From Pedobacter roseus (lineage in GTDB: Bacteria; Bacteroidota; Bacteroidia; Sphingobacteriales; Sphingobacteriaceae): a stretch of 64,000 nucleotides of DNA. The position numbers and the translations under genes were made by a program. The notes below the pieces were generated by a model. That model worked only from the letters and a program-made list of their open reading frames with translations. It did not search any database and had not been told where the DNA came from. Positions within the stretch are counted from its first letter, which is position 1; the number at the start of each line of letters is the position of its first letter. Below, piece by piece: positions 56,484 to 64,000 of this stretch. The stretch spans positions 3,720,001 to 3,784,000 of the forward strand of contig NZ_CP060723.1 of the NCBI RefSeq assembly GCF_014395225.1, read 5' to 3'.

Positions 56484-58448
56484 CTACAATTCAGGGAACC
56501 AGATACTCATTTCTCCTTTACTCCTGTTTGCCCAGGCATAGTATGGAATAAGTTTAAGTGGCACAATTACATTATTTCGGTTAGCTGCAGTTGTTACCGC
56601 ATTACCGCTCAGTTCTGCCACTCCATTTAACAGGTTTGGATTAAATGTATATTTAAACTGTGTATTTTCAGGTACTTTAATCGCACTTATTTTTGCTGTA
56701 TTATCTACCGCTTCCGCACAGAACATCATTGGTCCGCGCTGTATAGCGATCTTGCCTGCATCTTCCTTAAGTTGCGCATTTGCGGTTACTTTTTTCACTT
56801 CCATTGGAAGCACAAATTCTACCTTATCTCCTTTTTTCCAAAGTTTTTGGATGGTTACATAACCTTTTTCGATTTGGTATTTTGCGTTTTTACCATTTAC
56901 TTTTATCGTAAATGCTGCTTTGCCTTTCTGGTTGTAGCTGTAAAGATCAGACGGAATCGCCTCGTTTATTGCCCAGCCCGGCAAGCGTAGTTTAAGACTG
57001 AAATTGCTTGCTTCTTGTGGATCTATATTAAAATTGAGGTTTCCGTCCCAGGGGTAATTGTTCTGCTGGGTAATTTTAACCGATTGGTTATTCACCTTTA
57101 AATCAGTAGAACTGGCCACAAAAAGGTTTACATACACCTGATCTTTGAACTGGGCATAAATATAACCGGGAAGAGATGGTAAAAAGCGCGACATGTTGGT
57201 TGGGCAGCAAGAACATTCGAACCAGCCCGACCTGCCCGGCTCAGCATCTTTATGCAGCGGCCCATCAAAAATCTGCATCGCATTGGTATAGAAAAATGTT
57301 TTCCCATCCAGGCCTACCCCCGAAAGCAATGCATTGTACATCACTTTTTCCATTAAATCAATATACTTTGAATCGCCATGCAACAAAAACATGCGCTGGT
57401 TCCAGTATACGTTGCCAATTGCGGCACAGGTTTCGTTATAAGCAGTGGCATTGGGCAATTCGTAATCATTACCAAAGCGTTCACCATCGGGTACAGCACC
57501 AATGCCACCGTTTACATACATTTTTTTGCCACACATGTTGGCCCATATTTTATCAATGGCATTCAGGTAATCTTTATCTCCGGTTAAGGCAGCAACATCG
57601 GCCATACCAGCGTATAAATACATGGCCCTTACCGCATGTCCAACAGCTTCATCCTGGTTGATTACCGGCGTCTGATCCTGCCAATATGCACCATTTTTCC
57701 AGGGGTTTTTATCCTTTGCATCATACTGCTTTATTCCTCTTTGATCGATAAAAAATTTCGCCAGTTTCAGGTAACTTTCATTGCCAGTAACCCTATATAA
57801 ACGCACGAGGGCCATTTCAACAATCTCATGTCCGGGTGCTACACTCCTTTTGCCCGGCCCAAATGTGGCCACGAGCAGGTTTGCATTTTTTATGGCAATG
57901 TTTAACAGGTTTTTCTTGCCTGTTGATTGGTAATGTGCCACCGCCGATTCGATTAAATGGCCGGAGTTATACAATTCGTGACTCATATTCCCTTCGTTTA
58001 CCCAACGCTCTTTTCCCGACCAGGATGGCGGGTTTGCAGGGTTAATGGTCCTTGCGGTATAGAGGTAACCATCCGGTTCCTGCGCATTGGCAATAACCAC
58101 GATCAGGGAATCGATATAGCCCTCTAGCTTCGCATCCGGATATACGGCCAGCGAGTAAGAAGCACCTTCTATGGTTTTATAAATATCCGTATCATCAAAT
58201 ACAAAAGTGGTACAAAATTTCCCTGTTTTTTTTGCCGCCATTTCGAAGTTTTTTAACCTCCCGGTATTTTCACAACGGGCAAATGAAGTGGGAATGGTAA
58301 CTTCTTTATTGGTTTCTACACGGGGCAGCCAAAATTTATCTGTTAGTTTTACCTTATTAAATTCTACAGGGCTAATGCGATAATCCTGCAGGTTTTGGGC
58401 AAAGCTTAATTTTGCGCAGATCAGTAAAAAAAACAGGCAGTACTTCAT
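56484..58448 (-). CDS. GH127 beta-L-arabinofuranosidase-type enzyme
   Basis: Zinc- and cysteine-dependent glycosidase of 654 residues. ATG at 58448 is preferred (frame opens at 58487) because it gives the signal peptide MKYCLFFLLICAKLSFAQ. GH127 motifs are FDDTDIYKTIEGASY, SGHLIESAVAHYQSTG, PGHEIVEMALVRLYRVTG, DGERFGNDYELP, YNETCAA and FECSCCPTN. Residues Glu339, Cys341, Cys414 and Cys415 fit the Glu-Cys-Cys-Cys zinc set of HypBA1, Cys414 being the nucleophile position. In Bacteroides a GH127 also acts on aceric acid of rhamnogalacturonan-II, so the substrate is uncertain. It is last of the SusCD-GH43-GH35-GH127 row, 108 bp after GH35. Confidence 0.92.
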   Translation of the reverse strand: MKYCLFFLLICAKLSFAQNLQDYRISPVEFNKVKLTDKFWLPRVETNKEVTIPTSFARCENTGRLKNFEMAAKKTGKFCTTFVFDDTDIYKTIEGASYSLAVYPDAKLEGYIDSLIVVIANAQEPDGYLYTARTINPANPPSWSGKERWVNEGNMSHELYNSGHLIESAVAHYQSTGKKNLLNIAIKNANLLVATFGPGKRSVAPGHEIVEMALVRLYRVTGNESYLKLAKFFIDQRGIKQYDAKDKNPWKNGAYWQDQTPVINQDEAVGHAVRAMYLYAGMADVAALTGDKDYLNAIDKIWANMCGKKMYVNGGIGAVPDGERFGNDYELPNATAYNETCAAIGNVYWNQRMFLLHGDSKYIDLMEKVMYNALLSGVGLDGKTFFYTNAMQIFDGPLHKDAEPGRSGWFECSCCPTNMSRFLPSLPGYIYAQFKDQVYVNLFVASSTDLKVNNQSVKITQQNNYPWDGNLNFNIDPQEASNFSLKLRLPGWAINEAIPSDLYSYNQKGKAAFTIKVNGKNAKYQIEKGYVTIQKLWKKGDKVEFVLPMEVKKVTANAQLKEDAGKIAIQRGPMMFCAEAVDNTAKISAIKVPENTQFKYTFNPNLLNGVAELSGNAVTTAANRNNVIVPLKLIPYYAWANRSKGEMSIWFPEL

Positions 58449-58556
58449 GTTCAATAATTTAAGGATGGATAATTTTGGCATTTTCATTACAGTTACCTAA
58501 GGTAAAAAATTATTCAGCGGAATCTGCATTTGCATCCCCTGGTTTACTCCCTCTAA

Positions 58557-60398
58557 TTATTTTTTCAGGCTGTTTAAAATCGGGGTAGATATGGCCTCCA
58601 CCGTAGCTTGTTTATTATCCAGTAATTCTAAAACAGTGATGTCGTTTTTACCAGCTTTTAGCCATTCTTTTGGCAAGTAAATGGTTTGCTGAGGGCCAAT
58701 TGACCAGTATTTCCCTAAATTATGTCCATTTATCCAAACCACGCCTTTACCCCAGGTACGCATATCGAGATAGGTATCGCCGGTTTTGGCAAGGTTAAAA
58801 GTTCCTTTTCTCATCACTGGTCCTTCATTAACCTGATTCACATTTCCTTTAGCACTTATTTCTTTAGTATGGTTAAAAGGCAAACTAAACATTGTCCATT
58901 TTTTTAACTCATTACCATTAAAAAAAACGCTTTCGGTAATGCCTTTTTTATTGTCTAACAGGTATTTACCAAAATTAATCCTTCCCATGTTTTCCACAAA
59001 AATATCAAGTTGCAGGCTGCCATTAGGTAAATCGAGCATGATACTATCCTGATTTAACCTTCTGTCTAAAACCCCTACCCTTTTACCGTTGATAAAAATC
59101 AGGGCATAATCACGCAGTTTATTGATTTTTAGCAATCCTTTTTTTCCACCTTCAATTTTGGTCCGGTAGAGCATATAACCATAATCCTGATTCAAATCTT
59201 CAAAAGTTAGCGGTTTATCGTTCTCAGTACCTTTTGGCAAATGATCAAAAATGTATGACGCATCAGTCAGTTGAAAAGCTTTAATCGCAATTGCAGGTTT
59301 ATCGGCAGGGATGGCCGATAATTTTGTGCCTTTTGGCAGGTGCTTTTCGATCACTGCACGGAACTGCCTGAACTTTTCGGTCGCATTACCTGCTTCGTTT
59401 AAAGGGGCATCGTAATCGTAACTGCTGATCTGTGGTTCGTAAGGCGAAATATCCTTATAATTTGCACCATTCATAAATGCCCTTGTACTGCCGCCATGGA
59501 ACATATACATATTTAAAGAAATGCCCGCAGCCAATACCGAATCGAGTTTGCCGGTATATTTTTCGGCGGGAATGGTATGGTGTGCAGTTCCCCACCAATC
59601 GAACCAGGCTGGGTACCATTCGGCAATAAAGTATGGTCCTTTACCTTCATGGTATTTATTGATGGCGCTTTTAACCTTTTCAGGGTTATCCTGACCGTTG
59701 ATGGCCGGCAGTAAACCTTTTAAGTGTCCACCAACAATATCAATTTCAGGATCGCAGGTGTAGAGTAATCCATCAAAACCTGCTTCGATAAACATTTTGC
59801 GGTTAATATCCAGGTATTCTTTATCGGCGGCATAAGAACCATATTCATTTTCTACCTGTACCATCAGGATATTACCCCCATGGTTAATTTGCAATGGTGC
59901 CAGTTGTTTGCCCACGGCGTTAATGTATTTGCGGTATTCGCTCAGGTATTCTTCCTGTTTGCTGCGTACAACAAGACCTTTTTCGTTCTGTAACCAATAA
60001 GGATAACCACCAAATTCCCACTCGGCACAAACATAAGGACTAGGCCTCAGGATGACCCACAAGCCTTCCTCTTTGGCAATTTTAACAAAGCTTGCAATAT
60101 CGTTATTGCCCGAGAAATCGAATTTTCCTTTCTGGGGTTCGTGCAGGTTCCAGAACACATAAGTGCCTATGGTATTTAAGCCCATGGCTTTTGCCATTTT
60201 CATTCGGTTGCGCCAGGCTTCTTTCGGAACCCTTGGGTAATGTATTTCTCCTGAAATGATCTGAAAAGGCTTGTTGTCTAAAAGGAAATCGCTTTCACCA
60301 AGTTTAAAAGTATGGTTGCCCTGCTGTGCAAATGCCACTCCGGCATAACATAAAGCACTAATAACGAGCAGGTATGTTTTTAATTTTAATGTATTCAT
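58557..60398 (-). CDS. GH35 beta-galactosidase
   Basis: Secreted beta-galactosidase of 613 residues; ATG at 60398 is preferred over 60428 because it opens the signal peptide (MNTLKLKTYLLVISALCYAGVAFAQ split at residue 25). Motifs are FQIISGEIHYPRVP, GLNTIGTYVFWNLHEPQ and RPSPYVCAEWEFGG, with acid/base Glu185 in VQVENEYGSY and nucleophile Glu260 in FIAEWYPAWFDWWG. A C-terminal jelly-roll region ends with VWINGHNLGKYWSIGPQQTIYLP. It is well placed to trim beta-galactosyl residues from galactan or arabinogalactan, next to an exo-galactanase-like GH43. Confidence 0.95.
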   Translation of the reverse strand: MNTLKLKTYLLVISALCYAGVAFAQQGNHTFKLGESDFLLDNKPFQIISGEIHYPRVPKEAWRNRMKMAKAMGLNTIGTYVFWNLHEPQKGKFDFSGNNDIASFVKIAKEEGLWVILRPSPYVCAEWEFGGYPYWLQNEKGLVVRSKQEEYLSEYRKYINAVGKQLAPLQINHGGNILMVQVENEYGSYAADKEYLDINRKMFIEAGFDGLLYTCDPEIDIVGGHLKGLLPAINGQDNPEKVKSAINKYHEGKGPYFIAEWYPAWFDWWGTAHHTIPAEKYTGKLDSVLAAGISLNMYMFHGGSTRAFMNGANYKDISPYEPQISSYDYDAPLNEAGNATEKFRQFRAVIEKHLPKGTKLSAIPADKPAIAIKAFQLTDASYIFDHLPKGTENDKPLTFEDLNQDYGYMLYRTKIEGGKKGLLKINKLRDYALIFINGKRVGVLDRRLNQDSIMLDLPNGSLQLDIFVENMGRINFGKYLLDNKKGITESVFFNGNELKKWTMFSLPFNHTKEISAKGNVNQVNEGPVMRKGTFNLAKTGDTYLDMRTWGKGVVWINGHNLGKYWSIGPQQTIYLPKEWLKAGKNDITVLELLDNKQATVEAISTPILNSLKK

Positions 60399-60482
60399 AG
60401 ATAGAATTTTAGGATAAAAAATATCCATTATCCCGCTTTTTAGCGCAATTTGTATTTTTAATTTTTATTGCTTTTTTCTAGT

Positions 60483-61595
60483 TTATTTGAAGATACTCAG
60501 GTCCCATTTATCGAGCCAGCTGATTTTGATATCTCCTTTATCAAATTTGACCGGTAACCACAAATAGCGGCCATCGATTGCATTTTTAGGTTCCCATTTA
60601 TCGGCCATAAAAATAAATTCTCCTTTTTTACCCGGGGCAGGCAGCACATGGGTACTCTGACCTCCATAAGTAATATTTGATTTTTCGCCTTCACAGGGAT
60701 TGCCCATAAACTCCCATGGACCGAAAATAGATTTTGATTTAAACCACCTGGCCGGGTTAGGTGCCCATCCGGTACAGCCTGAGCCTACCATGTAATAAGT
60801 TCCATCTTTTTTGAACAGCGCAGGTGCTTCGGTTTGATGGCCCACGTATATCCTGATAAATTTTCCGGTATGGCTTAAATAATCTGGCGTTAACTCTGCA
60901 AGGTGAAGGGTAAAGTTTTCTTCGGAAGAGAAAATGTGGTAAGCTTTGCCATCGTCATCAACAAAAACTGTCATATCTCTGGCCATTTGGCCTCCGGGTA
61001 AATCTCTGCAGAAAAAACCATCGCTTTTATTGGCTGGTTTATCACAGTTTACTTGCTCAGTTAAAGGTGTACCACTTGCATAAAATGGCATTTTGCCCGC
61101 ATTTGGCCTGTAACTTTTAATAAATGTATAAGGTCCGGTTGCTTTATCGGCAACGGCCACGCCCGCACGGGCAGCTTCGTAACCTTTGCCCAAAAGCTCT
61201 AAATGGAACCACATCACAAACTTTTTGGTCTTTTTGTTGTACACTACTTTCGGGCGCTCTAAAATACATCCTTTGGCAATATCGCTTTTCAGATCATCAG
61301 AAACGGCAAGAGCAATGCCTTCGTCTTTCCAGTTATATAAATCTTTTGATGAGTAACAGTGTACACCCACCTGCGCTGTATTTCCTTTTTCGCCTTCAAT
61401 TTTATGTTCTCCATACCAATAGTAGGTACCTTTGTATTCTACAATGCCGCCTCCATGTGCATTGATGTGCACACCATTATTGTCTTTCCATATTTTACCG
61501 GGAAAAAAAGCATTGAGCTTTTCCTGTGCCAATAAGCTATTCGAAAATGAAATAAAGAATAAAATCAGTGCCAGGGATAATTTGGTTTTAAGCAT
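60483..61595 (-). CDS. GH43 enzyme of exo-beta-1,3-galactanase-like type
   Basis: GH43 beta-propeller protein of 370 residues; signal peptide ending SNSLLAQ (1-24). The usual base Asp of the first blade is replaced: the segment reads NGVHINAHGGGIVEYKGTYYWYGEHK, as in the GH43 subgroup (24/34) that contains exo-beta-1,3-galactanases. The acid Glu is in HQTEAPALFKKDG. The middle acidic position is not obvious, although ILERPKVVYN lies where it would be expected. It follows SusD by 101 bp and precedes GH35 by 85 bp. Exo-1,3-galactanase is inferred; an arabinogalactan-protein target would fit GH35 and GH127 nearby. Confidence 0.85.
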   Translation of the reverse strand: MLKTKLSLALILFFISFSNSLLAQEKLNAFFPGKIWKDNNGVHINAHGGGIVEYKGTYYWYGEHKIEGEKGNTAQVGVHCYSSKDLYNWKDEGIALAVSDDLKSDIAKGCILERPKVVYNKKTKKFVMWFHLELLGKGYEAARAGVAVADKATGPYTFIKSYRPNAGKMPFYASGTPLTEQVNCDKPANKSDGFFCRDLPGGQMARDMTVFVDDDGKAYHIFSSEENFTLHLAELTPDYLSHTGKFIRIYVGHQTEAPALFKKDGTYYMVGSGCTGWAPNPARWFKSKSIFGPWEFMGNPCEGEKSNITYGGQSTHVLPAPGKKGEFIFMADKWEPKNAIDGRYLWLPVKFDKGDIKISWLDKWDLSIFK

Positions 61596-61696
61596 AATCA
61601 GGTTTTGTTTTGAAAAAAATTTGATGCGGTAAGATAATCAATGTTTTAATTATCGGGCCACCAATTAGCGATGACCCTGATAATCAACTATACTAA

Positions 61697-63322
61697 TTAG
61701 TAACCTGGATTTTGGGTAATAACGGCATCTTTATTCAGTTGTATTTCACCCAATGGGATCGGTAACAATAAATTTTTAGCAGTTAAACCGGTAATCGGTT
61801 TAGAAGCATCGTTTGAGTTTAAACGAAGTGCTCTTTCTACCAGGGTACCTGTTCTCATTAAAGTCATCCTTCTGTTTTCCTCTCCGATCAGTTCGCGGGC
61901 ACGTTCATCCAAAATAAAATCCATTGTCATTTGGGATGCCGAAACCTGATCTGCACCTGCACGCGTTCTCAATACATTAATGGTATTTGCAGCTTCGCTG
62001 GTTTTACCCTGTTTTACCTGTGCTTCGGCAAGCAATAAATAAGTTTCGCCCAGGCGCATCAGGATAAAATCTTTGATCATCGCGTACCCAAAAGTATCGT
62101 TCGGATCAAAAGCACCCCATTTGGTCGTACTCGGACAAATATTGATCAGGGTATCTGGTCCTGTAAAAGGCACCTGTTTGCCATATCTTGCGGCATAAGT
62201 AGGGTTCGGATCATTGTAATAGTATCTTCTACGGATATTGTATTGAGAATTTCTGATATCTTTTCCCTTATACAAGCCATATAAAACCCAGTTACTTAAA
62301 CGCAAACGGCCAATGGAGCGGCCACCCAACGAATCGGCCAATGCCATACCGGCAATATTGTAATAGGCTGCACCCCAAACCCTACGTTGTTGCGGGTTAT
62401 CGGTAATACCGCCTACCACACTGGTTGGATTTTCTTGTTCTAACACCCAAATGGCTTCCGTATTGCCCTGCGAGCGTCTTTGGTTTCCATATTGAAACAT
62501 ATCAGAATAATAGTCGCCGCCAACACTGGTTTTAACGCCATAGCGGTTTTTGATTAAACTGAACTTTCCGCTGGCAATAATGGCCTGCGCCTGCTGTTCG
62601 GCCAAATCTGGTTTATTCATTCTAAGGTACACCTCAGCAAGGAGCTGCATGGCCATAAAACGGTTGGCCCTACCGTACATTTTGCCTTTTGAATTGGTTT
62701 TCACCGCTTCGATATCAGGTAAGTTTGCCGCAGCATAAATAAGATCGCTTACAATAAAATTGTTTACATCATCAAGCGGTGCCCGCACAAAATCGGTTTT
62801 TGGACCGCTTAAGGCATGAACAATCAAAGGCACACCACCATAACAGGTAGCCAGGTTATTATAGGCATAAGCCCTGAAGAATTTAGCTTCGGCACTTACC
62901 TGGCTTTTTCCTTTGGCACTTAACGAATTAACCGAAGGGTTTTCGATCCCATCAACAATAATGTTGGTTAAATTAATCATGATGTAGTTTCTGTTCCAGG
63001 TGCGGGCAGAACCATTATCGGTAGGGGTTAAAGTGGCATAGTTATAATAAGGGATTTCTACGCCCTGCTGGTTATTGGTTGCATTGGCAACATCGGTACC
63101 CACCTGCCAAACACTTGGCCATCCCTGTTGGTCAGACCACGAAAAAATGGTGCTGGTATGGTTATATAAACCGATTAAAGAGGCCTCGAAGCCCAGGGAA
63201 TCGGTGAGGGTTAATGGGGTATATGAAGAAAAGGGTTTTTCATCCAGAAATGCTTTTTTACATGATGAAAATGCAAAAAGTAATACCGCTAATGCTGCTA
63301 TGATGGTTATATTCTTTTTCAT
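61697..63322 (-). CDS. SusD-like glycan-binding lipoprotein
   Basis: RagB/SusD-family lipoprotein of 541 residues. Lipobox LFAFSSC (Cys21) is followed by KKAFLDEKPFSSYTPLTLTDSLG. Conserved TPR-like stretches are AEAKFFRAYAYNNLATCYGGVPLIV near 160-185 and LRLGETYLLLAEAQVKQGK near 430-450; the C-terminus has ILDERARELIGEENRRMTLMRTG and LPIPLGEIQLNKD. It starts 11 bp after the stop of the truncated SusC, forming the fourth SusCD pair of the window, and heads toward GH43, GH35 and GH127, suggesting an (arabino)galactan ligand. Confidence 0.95.
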   Translation of the reverse strand: MKKNITIIAALAVLLFAFSSCKKAFLDEKPFSSYTPLTLTDSLGFEASLIGLYNHTSTIFSWSDQQGWPSVWQVGTDVANATNNQQGVEIPYYNYATLTPTDNGSARTWNRNYIMINLTNIIVDGIENPSVNSLSAKGKSQVSAEAKFFRAYAYNNLATCYGGVPLIVHALSGPKTDFVRAPLDDVNNFIVSDLIYAAANLPDIEAVKTNSKGKMYGRANRFMAMQLLAEVYLRMNKPDLAEQQAQAIIASGKFSLIKNRYGVKTSVGGDYYSDMFQYGNQRRSQGNTEAIWVLEQENPTSVVGGITDNPQQRRVWGAAYYNIAGMALADSLGGRSIGRLRLSNWVLYGLYKGKDIRNSQYNIRRRYYYNDPNPTYAARYGKQVPFTGPDTLINICPSTTKWGAFDPNDTFGYAMIKDFILMRLGETYLLLAEAQVKQGKTSEAANTINVLRTRAGADQVSASQMTMDFILDERARELIGEENRRMTLMRTGTLVERALRLNSNDASKPITGLTAKNLLLPIPLGEIQLNKDAVITQNPGY

Positions 63323-63333
63323 GATAATAAAAT

Positions 63334-64000
63334 TTAACGTAATGAAACATTTAAACCGAATACAAAAGTCCTGGTGATGGGATAGTTATTTACCCAGTCT
63401 AAAGAGCCACGGGTGAAATAATTGTTTTCAGGATCCCAGCCTACCCATTTGGTAAAGGTGTGCAGGTTACGGCCACTGGCGTAAACGGTTAAACTACCCA
63501 GGTGCAGTTTATCTAAAACCGACTGACCAAAAACGTAACTCAACGTAACATCCTTAATGCGGGTATAACTTGCATCCGAAGCATAGCCATATCCTAAAGT
63601 ATTGTTATAAGATAGTGCCGGCCTGGTTTGGCTCATGTTTTCAGGTGTCCAATATCCAATTTCGGCTGGTGTGTTTCTGCGGCCGGTTTCATCACCATAA
63701 GTTAAATCGGGGTTGTTTTTCGTCATTCCCTGTGCAGTTTGGATAAAAATGCTCAGGTTAACATTTTTGTAATGGAAAGTATTGGTAATCCCACCAGTCC
63801 ATTTTGGCGCAATCTGCCCTAGAATGGTCCTGTCATCAGCGGTAATTTTTCCATCACCATTTAAATCAGCAAATTTTAAGCTTCCTGGTTTTGCGGTTGG
63901 ATCCTGTTTTGAAACGTCTTCTCCAGTTTGCCAAACACCCGTCATTTTATAATCGTAAACAACACTAATCGGCTGACCTAAAAACCACCTGTTTCCTAAA
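63334..64000 (-). CDS. SusC-like transporter, C-terminal part only
   Basis: The C-terminal 221 codons of a SusC/RagA-family TonB-dependent receptor. The frame is open to the window edge (LGNRWFLGQPISVVYDYKMTG) so the Met at 63945 is internal and the N-terminus lies outside. Family signatures are LKFADLNGDGKITADDRTILG, NTFHYKNVNLSIFIQ, a LHTFTKWVGWDPE segment and a terminal barrel strand TRTFVFGLNVSLR. The downstream susD starts 11 bp after the stop. Confidence 0.95.
   Translation of the reverse strand, partial: LGNRWFLGQPISVVYDYKMTGVWQTGEDVSKQDPTAKPGSLKFADLNGDGKITADDRTILGQIAPKWTGGITNTFHYKNVNLSIFIQTAQGMTKNNPDLTYGDETGRRNTPAEIGYWTPENMSQTRPALSYNNTLGYGYASDASYTRIKDVTLSYVFGQSVLDKLHLGSLTVYASGRNLHTFTKWVGWDPENNYFTRGSLDWVNNYPITRTFVFGLNVSLR

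Noticed and set aside
57176-57661. 161-codon plus-strand frame
   Set aside because: It is antisense to the GH127 gene, whose motifs are complete, and its composition is unlike a protein (rich in His, Cys and Gln from the reversed code).

Overview
The window looks like chromosomal DNA of a plant-polysaccharide-degrading Bacteroidota, most likely Sphingobacteriaceae (Pedobacter-like). The evidence is several SusC/SusD pairs, TAnnTTTG-type -7 elements, secreted glycoside hydrolases in operons, fasciclin (FAS1) lipoproteins beside SusCD, and intergenic repeats rich in CGTCATTCCCGCGCAGGCGGGAATC. The genus is inferred. I see no rRNA, tRNA, CRISPR array, transposase or phage gene.

Layout. (A) 1-15171, minus strand: one operon reading four-domain FAS1 lipoprotein, SusC, SusD, FAS1 lipoprotein, FAS1 lipoprotein, SusC, SusD (its C-terminus lies off the window). 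(B) 15530-28623, minus: GH2, GH105, GH115, GH31, then about 1 kb of 207-213 bp tandem repeats, then L-rhamnose mutarotase and GH106. (C) 29113-35082, minus: a macroglobulin (MG2)-like secreted protein, PL11 rhamnogalacturonan lyase and two CE12 acetylesterases. (D) 35373-36791, minus: a GH28 lacking the usual His. (E) 37137-44559, plus: GH51, GH51, GH97, GH43, GH43. (F) 44880-47615, minus: GH28 and a frameshifted CE12-type esterase. (G) 47841-55513, minus: SusC, SusD, a DUF5000-type lipoprotein and a DUF4998-type lipoprotein. (H) 55514-56483: a gene-free stretch with a second tandem array of about 210 bp. (I) 56484-64000, minus: SusC (partial), SusD, GH43, GH35, GH127.

Working together: PL11 cuts the rhamnogalacturonan-I backbone, CE12 enzymes remove acetyl groups, GH105 removes the unsaturated uronic acid, GH106 and GH28 trim rhamnose and galacturonate, GH2 and GH35 take beta-galactose, GH51/GH43/GH127 take arabinose, and GH97, GH115 and GH31 remove rarer decorations. 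SusCD pairs and surface lipoproteins bind and import the products. The substrate is therefore probably pectin, mainly rhamnogalacturonan-I with arabinan and galactan side chains.

The most striking new observation is a shared 46-bp promoter architecture upstream of five separate operons (A, B, C, D, F). A 16-bp tandem site, consensus TCCTGTAGTATCCTGC on the plus strand, lies exactly 22 bp from a TAnnTTTG-like -7 element in every case. It ties the FAS1-SusCD operon to the backbone-degrading enzymes as one regulon. No regulator gene is present in the window.
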